Positions 1 through 6,097 of a DNA stretch of 15,621 bases are shown piece by piece. A model generated the notes under the pieces. It did no database searches, was not told the origin of the DNA, and saw only the letters and a list, made by a program, of their open reading frames with translations. How positions within the stretch are numbered: the stretch's first letter is position 1; each line of letters starts with the position of its first letter. Source of the DNA: JAYUHK01 sp043767025 (GTDB lineage Bacteria > Bacteroidota > Bacteroidia > Chitinophagales > Saprospiraceae). Where the stretch lies: NCBI GenBank assembly GCA_043767025.1, contig JAYUHK010000245.1, forward strand, positions 1 to 15,621, in the 5' to 3' direction. The translations under genes and the position numbers were made by a program.

Positions 1-36
1 TTGGTTACTTTTTTTATCAAGAAAAAAAGTAACCAA
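1..36. repeat. Perfect 15-bp inverted repeat (AT-rich hairpin) at the window edge
   Basis: Bases 1-15 are the exact reverse complement of 22-36, with a 6-base loop ATCAAG. Each arm is the 8 bases TTGGTTAC plus a run of seven T. It could act as a terminator or be a dispersed palindromic element. It lies about 190 bp downstream of the minus-strand pseudouridine synthase gene and may extend beyond the window. I recall GGTTACTTTTT-type palindromes as common in Bacteroidota intergenic DNA, but this was not checked here. Confidence 0.8.
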
Positions 37-141
37 AAAAATCAAGTAAATAGCTACAACGCTAAATTCAAAAGAGTCAATTTAAAATCCTTGCGTAAAA
101 TGAGTTAAGTAGTAAAATATTGGTTTTTAATAACAATGTGT

Positions 142-190
142 CGAAGATACCGACACCTAAAAGGTGTCGATAACTTTTGGTGAAATAATT
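142..190. repeat. Dispersed palindromic repeat, copy 1 (degenerate)
   Basis: The core CGACACCT (151-158) pairs with AGGTGTCG (162-169) around a 3-base loop. The stem extends to 144-176 with two mismatches (147/173 and 150/170). The first 40 bases match 35 of 40 positions of the copy at 11361-11400, and similar sequence continues for about 9 more bases. Like that copy, it lies just downstream of a minus-strand gene (stop at 224). No T-run follows on either strand, so it is not a standard intrinsic terminator. It looks like a REP-type element with a decayed stem. Confidence 0.75.
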
Positions 191-223
191 TATAAAATTA
201 AAACTAAAAATTAAAAATACATT

Positions 224-832
224 TTATCCAATATCCAACTGCTCAAAAAAAGCTTTTGCGGACAACTCTCTGACTTCGCCCGGCTGCAAATCCTCCAACT
301 TTATTTCTTCAATAGACACTCGAATCAGTCTGATGCAGCGATGCCCGACGGCAGCTACCATTTTGCGGACTTGGTGGTATTTTCCTTCCGTCAGCGTCAA
401 GGAAAGCCAAGTAAACACTACGTTGGGGTGCAATTTTTTTGACTCCGAAAATAAGTTTTCGGGCGTTTGAATGATTTTTGCCTCACAGTTTTTGGTGGTA
501 TAAAACACTGCTCCGCGCCCAAAAATAGAAAGTCCAGACCGCATTTTTTCTAAATTCTCGTCTTCTACTTTTCCACTTACTTGCACCCAATAAGTACGAC
601 TGTGTGGTTTTTTACTCGAAAATAACAGGCGCGTAACTCGCTTATCGGTGGTCAGCAAGAGCAAACCCTCCGAATGATGGTCGAGCCGTCCGACCGCGTG
701 CGTGTCGGGCGGAAAATCGAACTCCAAACTGCCCAAAAGCCGTACTTTGTGAGAACTCACAAACTGCGACACCATATTGTAGGGCTTATTGAGGACAAAA
801 TAGCGATGGTCGAGCGTAGCGTTTTCTGTCAT
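224..832 (-). CDS. rluE: RluE-type 23S rRNA pseudouridine synthase (RsuA family)
   Basis: This cytoplasmic enzyme isomerises a uridine to pseudouridine in ribosomal RNA; E. coli RluE acts on 23S U2457. The family signature GRLDHHSEGLLLLTTD is at residues 48-63, and Asp51 is the expected catalytic aspartate. The closing family motif EGKYHQVRKM is at 149-158, followed by RLIRVSI. The protein starts directly with the catalytic domain (YFVLNKP at 11-17) and has no N-terminal S4 RNA-binding domain. That and its 202-residue length fit RluE better than RsuA or RluB. The ATG (832-830) follows the DinB-family stop codon with no gap (TAAATG), which supports this start and suggests reinitiation-coupled translation. 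It is the last gene of the minus-strand group. The family is sure; the exact target uridine is inferred from RluE homology. Confidence 0.9.
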   Translation of the reverse strand: MTENATLDHRYFVLNKPYNMVSQFVSSHKVRLLGSLEFDFPPDTHAVGRLDHHSEGLLLLTTDKRVTRLLFSSKKPHSRTYWVQVSGKVEDENLEKMRSGLSIFGRGAVFYTTKNCEAKIIQTPENLFSESKKLHPNVVFTWLSLTLTEGKYHQVRKMVAAVGHRCIRLIRVSIEEIKLEDLQPGEVRELSAKAFFEQLDIG

Positions 833-1327
833 TTACATGGTGTCGGCGGAAGGTCCGTAGGTGCCGGGAAGCGGCACGTCGAGCAAACGAAGATAGACCG
901 TTAGCTGCCCACGATGGTGATAAAGATGGTTCAGACACCAAGTCCGAGTCACGTCCGACTTGGGCAAAGTAAAATAAATTTGCTCACCGCTGCGCATCGT
1001 CCATTGGTTTTCAAACTCGGATTCTGGCGTATCGGCAAGCACTTGAAGCGACTTTACGAGCGAACTATCGTGCAATGCGAGCAAATCATCGGTCGAGTTG
1101 ATGACAGTAGGAACGAAGTTGCCAGCTTGAAAATCAAGAACATCTTCCACCAAACACTGCTGCCACCAACCTGCAATCTCTGCGACGTGTGTAGCCAAAC
1201 GCCTCAAAGTCATGGATTTTTCGTGCGGCTTGAAGTCGCCTTTTTCCATCGGAACGGCTGCCAAAAGGTTGCGTGTAGTGGCAGATTCTTGTTTTAGTTC
1301 TGCGATTAATCGGTTGTTTAAGCTCAT
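833..1327 (-). CDS. DinB-family putative metal-dependent protein (DinB/YfiT-like four-helix bundle)
   Basis: This small cytoplasmic protein belongs to the DinB/YfiT superfamily, which is unrelated to DNA polymerase IV. Members are four-helix bundles with a three-histidine metal site; some are thiol-dependent S-transferases, but most have no known substrate. The expected triad is visible as His47 (in LATHVAEIAGWW), His134 and His138 (in NHLYHHRGQLTVYLR). The end VPLPGTYGPSAD at 151-162 is typical of the family. Its length of 164 residues is normal. It lies 39 bp downstream of the maltose phosphorylase gene on the same strand and abuts the pseudouridine synthase gene. Nothing in the sequence shows its substrate, and there is no clear functional link to either neighbour. 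Confidence 0.9.
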   Translation of the reverse strand: MSLNNRLIAELKQESATTRNLLAAVPMEKGDFKPHEKSMTLRRLATHVAEIAGWWQQCLVEDVLDFQAGNFVPTVINSTDDLLALHDSSLVKSLQVLADTPESEFENQWTMRSGEQIYFTLPKSDVTRTWCLNHLYHHRGQLTVYLRLLDVPLPGTYGPSADTM

Positions 1328-1335
1328 TTTTTTTT

Positions 1336-1363
1336 GAAAAAATTTATTGAAAAAAAATTTATT
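1336..1363. repeat. Short tandem AT-rich repeat in the 39-bp spacer
   Basis: Two adjacent units of the form G-A(6 or 8)-TTTATT (1336-1348 and 1349-1363) fill most of the gap between the maltose phosphorylase stop and the DinB-family start. On the coding (minus) strand this gives T-rich sequence just ahead of the DinB start codon. There is no Shine-Dalgarno sequence. It may be only compositional. Confidence 0.4.
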
Positions 1364-1366
1364 TTG

Positions 1367-3673
1367 TTATTGCGTGACAAGTACTGGAACTGACTTGACC
1401 GTGTGTTTTTGGTCAAAAATATAGGTATCAATACTATTTTCACCCAAATTGGTGAGTAAAATGCCAATTTTAGAAACTTTGACCTCCAAACTCTGACCTC
1501 TGAACCGAACTTTGAAAGCCATAGAAGTCCACTGTTTGGGCAAATTGGGGCTGAAATACAGCATACCGTTTTTGACGCGCATGCCACCAAAACCGCGCAC
1601 GACGGACATCCAAGTTCCCGCCATAGACGTAATATGGCAGCCGTCTTCGGTGTCGTTGTTGTAGTCGTCCAAGTCCAAACGGCTGGTGCGAAGATACATT
1701 TCGTAGGCTTTTTCAAAATTTTCAATTTTGCAGGCAACGATGACATGGACGCATGGCGAAAGTGAAGATTCATGGACGGTGCGCGGCTCATAAAAGTCAA
1801 AATTTTTGCGTATCGTTTCCAACGAAAAATTACTTTCAAACGTACAAATTCCCTGCAAAACATCGGCTTGCTTGATGAAGCAAGAGCGCAAAATCCTATC
1901 CCATGACCATTTTTGGTTGAGCGGACGGTCTTCCGCTCGAAGGTCAGTCACCGTAAGAATATCCTTGTCCAAATAATTGTCTTGCTGCAAGAAAATTCCC
2001 AATTCCCTGTCTTCGGGCAGGAATATTTGCTCGCAAATAGTTTTCCATTTTTCTAATTCTGTGACAGTGTTAAAATTAGTGAACTGGAAAATTTTTTCTA
2101 ATCTTTCGGGGTCAGTTTGCCTCACATACTCGATACTTTCATCGGCATATTTCATACACCAACGAGCGATATAATTGGTGTACCAGTTGTTGTTGATGTT
2201 ATTTTCGTACTCGTTGGGTCCCGTCACTCCGTGCATGACGTATTGTTTTCTTTGCGCCGACCAATGAACTCTTTGCGCCCAAAACCGCGCAATAGCAATC
2301 AGCACTTCCAAGCCAAACTCCGCCAGATAAGACTGGTCGCCCGTATAGTTGATGTAGTCAAAAATAGCGTGAGCTATCGCTCCATTGCGGTGGACTTCCT
2401 CGAAGGTAATTTCCCATTCGTTGTGACATTCTTCGCCGTTCATAGTCACCATTGGGTAGAGCGCAGCACCGTCCGTAAAGCCTAATTTTTGTGCATTTTC
2501 AATCGCCTTTTGAAGCTGTTTATATCTGTAAATCAACAAGTTACGAGCCACGCGCGGTTCGGCATTCACCAGATAAAAAGGAATACAATAGGCTTCAGTA
2601 TCCCAATAAGTCGAGCCGCCATACTTCTCTCCCGTGAATCCTTTAGGTCCAATATTTAAGCGTTCATCTTCGCCAGTGTAGGTTTGATTGAGTTGAAAAA
2701 TATTGAATCTGATGCCTTGTTGGGCAGCCACGTCGCCTTCGATTTGAATGTCGGAGGCTTGCCATTTGGAGTGCCAAGCGGCGGCTTGCTCGGTGAGCAT
2801 TTTGTCAAATCCTTTCTCAAAAACAACTTTCAAAACCTTTTCGCAGCGTTTGGCTAACTTGTCTTTTGGATAATTTTCGGACGAAATATTGACACCAAAT
2901 TTATAAATTACCGTCGCCTCGCCTTGCTTACATTTGAAGTCAGAAGAGCAAGAAATATACTTTTCGGTTTTGACTCTGGCGGACTCAAATTCTACATTTT
3001 TTTCGTTTTGAGTGACATAAAATTTCATACCCGTACAGACCTGAAATTCTGTTTTTTTGGTTTCTACCAAAACATATCCTGACCTGCGTTTTACTTTTTT
3101 ATCAATTTCTGTCCAAAATTTTTCATCAAAATTAGCATCTTCGTTTTGAATATCGGCATCAACGTAGGCGGTGATGGTCAAAATTCCCGAAAAATCTACG
3201 GGTGTTATGCTGTACCGAATCGCAGCCGCTTCGTCATCAACTATACTACAAAAACGTTTAGAATTTACTTTCAGCGTCTTGCCTTTGGAAGTAACCGCCG
3301 TAAAAGAACGCTCCAAAAAACCGTCTTTCATATTCAGAACACGCTGAAAATCAAGGACTTGACAGGTCGCCAAGTCCAAAATCTCACCATCAACCTCTAT
3401 ATCAATCCCGCCCCAGTTGGGCGCGTTCAGGACTTTGGCAAAATACTCTGGATAACCGTTTTTCCACCAACCAACACGCGTTTTGTCGGGATAATAAACG
3501 CCAGCCACATAATTTCCGAGCAAAGTTTCGCCTGAATATTTTTCTTCAAAGTTCGCTCTGTGTCCCATTCGACCGTTGCCCAAGCTGAAAATACTTTCCG
3601 AAATTTTGTTAAATTCGTGATGAAATCCTCGCTCAATAACACACCATTCATCGTGTTCGATATAATTTTTCAT
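1367..3673 (-). CDS. mapA: Glycoside hydrolase family 65 phosphorylase, probably maltose phosphorylase
   Basis: This enzyme phosphorolyses an alpha-linked disaccharide with inversion: maltose + phosphate gives beta-D-glucose-1-phosphate + glucose. The 768-residue length is normal for GH65. From N to C terminus there is a beta-sandwich domain (about 1-270), a linker, an (alpha/alpha)6 catalytic barrel (about 320-690) and a small C-terminal beta domain. GGSTYWDTEAY (352-362) is the substrate-binding segment. Glu488 in VTGPNEYENN (483-492) is the expected general acid. KQADV (601-605) and HESSLSP (634-640) are conserved in the phosphate-site region. HNEWEITFEEVHRN (417-430) matches the loop I associate with maltose rather than trehalose or kojibiose phosphorylases. 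There is no signal peptide, so it is cytoplasmic. The beta-phosphoglucomutase gene lies 53 bp upstream on the same strand and uses its product. No sugar transporter or LacI-type regulator is in the window. Family is sure; maltose specificity is likely. Confidence 0.9.
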   Translation of the reverse strand: MKNYIEHDEWCVIERGFHHEFNKISESIFSLGNGRMGHRANFEEKYSGETLLGNYVAGVYYPDKTRVGWWKNGYPEYFAKVLNAPNWGGIDIEVDGEILDLATCQVLDFQRVLNMKDGFLERSFTAVTSKGKTLKVNSKRFCSIVDDEAAAIRYSITPVDFSGILTITAYVDADIQNEDANFDEKFWTEIDKKVKRRSGYVLVETKKTEFQVCTGMKFYVTQNEKNVEFESARVKTEKYISCSSDFKCKQGEATVIYKFGVNISSENYPKDKLAKRCEKVLKVVFEKGFDKMLTEQAAAWHSKWQASDIQIEGDVAAQQGIRFNIFQLNQTYTGEDERLNIGPKGFTGEKYGGSTYWDTEAYCIPFYLVNAEPRVARNLLIYRYKQLQKAIENAQKLGFTDGAALYPMVTMNGEECHNEWEITFEEVHRNGAIAHAIFDYINYTGDQSYLAEFGLEVLIAIARFWAQRVHWSAQRKQYVMHGVTGPNEYENNINNNWYTNYIARWCMKYADESIEYVRQTDPERLEKIFQFTNFNTVTELEKWKTICEQIFLPEDRELGIFLQQDNYLDKDILTVTDLRAEDRPLNQKWSWDRILRSCFIKQADVLQGICTFESNFSLETIRKNFDFYEPRTVHESSLSPCVHVIVACKIENFEKAYEMYLRTSRLDLDDYNNDTEDGCHITSMAGTWMSVVRGFGGMRVKNGMLYFSPNLPKQWTSMAFKVRFRGQSLEVKVSKIGILLTNLGENSIDTYIFDQKHTVKSVPVLVTQ

Positions 3674-3726
3674 CTATCTTAAAATTATTTTTTATTTTTA
3701 TTTTTAGTGAAATCGTGACAAAAATA

Positions 3727-4392
3727 TTATTTCGTCAAATGGCGGATAATTCCTTCGATTGTTTGGTGCTCGAAAGACGAAATTATCCAATGCGCATCGG
3801 GCAACACGTCCGCCTGCCCTACCCCGACGGCTCGAAAACCGCCTTCGATAGCCGCTGCTATACCTTTTTCGGCATCTTCAAAAACCACAATTTCTTTGGA
3901 TTCGTAGCCCAACAACTCCGCTCCTTTCAGAAAAACTTCGGGATTGGGCTTACTCTTTGTCGTCATATTTCCATCTACAACCACATCAAATAAGTCGTAC
4001 AATTCAATTTTTTTTAATATTTTAACAGCATTTTTGCTCGCCGAACCCAATCCTATTTTTATATTATCATTTTTTAAAGAATATAAAAATGAATGAACTC
4101 CGGGTAAAATTTCAGACGAATCTATGTGTTCGATGTATTCTAAATACCATTCATTTTTTTGGTCTGCCCAATGTAATTTTTCTTCTGCACTCAACGAAAC
4201 GCCGCCCAAGGCAAGGATTAAGTCCAAAGATTCGGTGCGACTTACGCCTTTGAGCTTTTCATTTTCGGCTTCTGTGAGGTCAAAACCCAATCCGTTGCAC
4301 AGCTTTTTCCACGCTTGGAAGTGATATTTTGCAGTATCAACAATGACTCCGTCCAAGTCAAAGATACAAGCACGCAGATTTTTTTTATCCAT
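3727..4392 (-). CDS. pgmB: Beta-phosphoglucomutase (HAD superfamily)
   Basis: It converts beta-D-glucose-1-phosphate to glucose-6-phosphate through beta-glucose-1,6-bisphosphate, feeding glycolysis from maltose phosphorolysis. HAD motif I, FDLDGVIVDT (11-20), supplies the nucleophile Asp12 and the acid/base Asp14. The beta-PGM cap signature KGVSRTESL is at 48-56 and separates it from generic HAD phosphatases. Motif II is GSAS (116-119), motif III the lysine in SKPNPEVF (Lys148), and motif IV FEDAEKGI (Glu172, Asp173 as Mg ligands). Its 221 residues match the family. It is first in the minus-strand group, with the GH65 gene immediately downstream, which supports both assignments. No clear TAnnTTTG element was found upstream on its strand. 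No regulatory site can be assigned with confidence, although a short AGTGT/ACACT inverted repeat lies at 4468-4484. Confidence 0.95.
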   Translation of the reverse strand: MDKKNLRACIFDLDGVIVDTAKYHFQAWKKLCNGLGFDLTEAENEKLKGVSRTESLDLILALGGVSLSAEEKLHWADQKNEWYLEYIEHIDSSEILPGVHSFLYSLKNDNIKIGLGSASKNAVKILKKIELYDLFDVVVDGNMTTKSKPNPEVFLKGAELLGYESKEIVVFEDAEKGIAAAIEGGFRAVGVGQADVLPDAHWIISSFEHQTIEGIIRHLTK

Positions 4393-4486
4393 TTTTGTCT
4401 TAATATGCTGATTATCAATTAATTAGAACCGTTTGTCCCAAATATTTTTTTTCGGTCGGTAAAGATAAGTGTAAAATTAACACTAA

Positions 4487-4519
4487 TTGTGCGTCGAGTA
4501 AAAAAATATTTTAACTTTG
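4487..4519 (+). promoter_or_regulatory. Candidate promoter for tilS
   Basis: TAACTTTG at 4512-4519 matches the Bacteroidota -7 consensus TAnnTTTG. A TTG at 4487-4489, 22 bases upstream, could serve as the -33 element. Transcription would start near 4526, giving a leader of about 170 bases that contains the inverted repeat at 4538-4675. Motif match only. Confidence 0.5.
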
Positions 4520-4537
4520 TGTTAGAAGAACGTATCT

Positions 4538-4675
4538 AAAATAAATTACCAATTTTTTCTGCTAAATTACAATCAATTACTGCGTTATTTTTTCGTTTCA
4601 ACTCCCTGCGTTGCGCCTCTAAAATGCCTTGTTATTGATTCAATTTATTTAAAAAATTGGAGTACTTTATTTTTT
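4538..4675. repeat. Large imperfect inverted repeat in the presumed tilS leader
   Basis: The outer arms contain AAAATAAA near 4538-4545 and its complement near 4668-4675. An exact 10-bp pair follows: CCAATTTTTT (4549-4558) with AAAAAATTGG (4651-4660). Inside that, TAAATTACAATCAATTAC (4563-4580) resembles the reverse complement of GTTATTGATTCAATTTA (4631-4647). The centre is a less symmetric segment near 4590-4612. It could be a MITE-like or REP-like insertion or a structured mRNA leader. Confidence 0.6.
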
Positions 4676-4696
4676 CTTCATTCCTAAACTTAAAAA

Positions 4697-6034
4697 ATGA
4701 TCGAGAGAAGCGTAAAAAAATTTGTAGAAAGCCAAAAATTATTTTCTATTGACGACGACGTGCTGCTGCTGGCAGTGAGCGGCGGCGTAGATTCTATGGT
4801 TTTGGTCGATGTTGTGACAGCGTTGAAAGTTAGGTTTTCGATTGCACATTGCAATTTTCAACTGCGCGGTGAGGAGTCCGATGCCGACCAAAAGCTGGTG
4901 GCGGACACGGCGCAACGCTTGGGCGTACCATTTCACACTGTTAGTTTCGATACGGCTGCTTACAAAAAACAGCACAAACTTTCTACCCAGCAAGCGGCGA
5001 GAATTTTGCGCTACGAATGGTTGGAAAAAATCAGACAAGAGTTTGATTATCAGTACATTGCGACAGCTCACCACGCAGATGATTCGGTAGAAACATTCAT
5101 TTATAATTTTAGTAAAGGCTGCGGCTTGAAAGGATTGCTCGGCATTGCTCCCAAAAATAATCGCATCATTCGTCCGTTTTCGGGGATAACAAAAAGACAA
5201 ATTTTGGATTTTGCAGACCAAAACAAGATAGATTTTCGGGAAGATGCGTCTAATAGTTCAGACGATTACACACGAAATAAAATTCGGCATCACATCACGC
5301 CAGTTTTACAAACAATAAATCCACAATTTTCGGAAACCAGTGTGGATAACTTTCAGAGGTTGCGAGATGCGTATTTCCTGATGAACGAAGCTATCAAAAA
5401 ATTGGAGCAAGAATTTGTGAAAAAAAATTCACAACAGACTGTTATTCAGTTAGATAGCTTGAAAAAAAATCCTGCGTCCGCTACCCTACTCTTTCACTTT
5501 TTAGAGCCTTTTGGTTTCAACAATCAACAAACTGAACAAATGTTGATAACTCCGACCAACGGTGCAGAATTTTATTCCGTCGCCCACAAAGCAATCGTGG
5601 ATAGAGGAAATTTGTTGGTACAGTCCAATAATGCGCCGTCGGGAATGGTTTATGAAATTAAGGAGGACGATACGCTGTTTCGGTGTTCAGAATTTTATTT
5701 GGCAGCGATGATTTTTGAAAACAACGGTCTTGCTTTTGAGGAAGATCCTTTTTCAGCTTGTTTGGACTTGGACAAACTTCAATTTCCGTTGTTCGTAAGG
5801 CACTGGCAGTCAGGCGATTATTTTACTCCATTGGGCATGAAAGGCAAAAAGCAGAAGTTGCAAGATTTTTTTTCTAACCAAAAATTATCTAATTTTGAGA
5901 AAGAAAAAGTTTGGGTTTTGGAGTCTGGCGGAAAAATCGCTTGGATTATTGGGTATCGAATAGATGAGCGTTTTAAGATTACGGACGCTACTCAATCGGT
6001 CTGCAAAATAAAATTTGGCGATTTGACAAAATAA
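4697..6034 (+). CDS. tilS: tRNA(Ile)-lysidine synthetase
   Basis: It attaches lysine to C34 of the CAU-anticodon isoleucine tRNA, using ATP, so that AUA is read as isoleucine; the enzyme is essential in most bacteria. The PP-loop SGGVDS (28-33) binds ATP. Further N-terminal motifs are HCNFQLRG (51-58), HHADDSVET (125-133), EDASN (182-186) and RNKIRHHI (193-200). The C-terminal tRNA-binding domain carries the typical RHWQSGDYFTPLGM (368-381), then the GKKQKLQDFFSNQK segment (383-396). Its 445 residues match the full-length TilS form. It is monocistronic: pgmB is divergent upstream and a bidirectional hairpin follows the stop codon directly. Confidence 0.97.
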   Translation: MIERSVKKFVESQKLFSIDDDVLLLAVSGGVDSMVLVDVVTALKVRFSIAHCNFQLRGEESDADQKLVADTAQRLGVPFHTVSFDTAAYKKQHKLSTQQAARILRYEWLEKIRQEFDYQYIATAHHADDSVETFIYNFSKGCGLKGLLGIAPKNNRIIRPFSGITKRQILDFADQNKIDFREDASNSSDDYTRNKIRHHITPVLQTINPQFSETSVDNFQRLRDAYFLMNEAIKKLEQEFVKKNSQQTVIQLDSLKKNPASATLLFHFLEPFGFNNQQTEQMLITPTNGAEFYSVAHKAIVDRGNLLVQSNNAPSGMVYEIKEDDTLFRCSEFYLAAMIFENNGLAFEEDPFSACLDLDKLQFPLFVRHWQSGDYFTPLGMKGKKQKLQDFFSNQKLSNFEKEKVWVLESGGKIAWIIGYRIDERFKITDATQSVCKIKFGDLTK

Positions 6035-6075
6035 AAAAATTGCTCCAAAATGTCACATTTTGAAGCAATTTTTTT
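6033..6075. terminator. Bidirectional intrinsic terminator between convergent genes
   Basis: The 20-base arms 6033-6052 and 6056-6075 pair around a TCA loop with a single mismatch (6045/6063). The arms end in A-runs and T-runs, so the hairpin is followed by U-rich RNA on both strands. The mismatch is C-A in the plus transcript but a G-U wobble in the minus transcript. It overlaps the tilS stop codon and lies 22 bp beyond the stop of the convergent T9SS cargo gene. Confidence 0.9.
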
Positions 6076-6097
6076 ATTTTCAGTATTTCACGGAAGA

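Larger units (their letters stand above)
4393..4696. other. 304-bp divergent spacer between pgmB and tilS
   Basis: No gene was seen here on either strand. It holds a short inverted repeat AGTGT-N7-ACACT (4468-4484), a Bacteroidota-type -7 element toward tilS (4512-4519) and a large imperfect inverted repeat (about 4538-4675). The segment at 4601-4620 is locally GC-rich against very AT-rich flanks. Confidence 0.7.

Noticed and set aside
838..846. GGTGTCGG inside the DinB-family coding sequence, considered as a third copy of the palindromic repeat
   Set aside because: The complementary arm and flanks are missing; it lies in coding sequence and looks like chance.
1324..1863. 179-residue minus-strand frame inside the GH65 gene
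   Set aside because: It overlaps the well-supported maltose phosphorylase in another frame, and its sequence has no family features.
4590..4620. GC-rich island in the tilS leader, considered as a tRNA or small RNA gene
   Set aside because: No cloverleaf, T-loop or anticodon arm can be drawn, and no terminator follows; it reads better as the centre of the inverted repeat.
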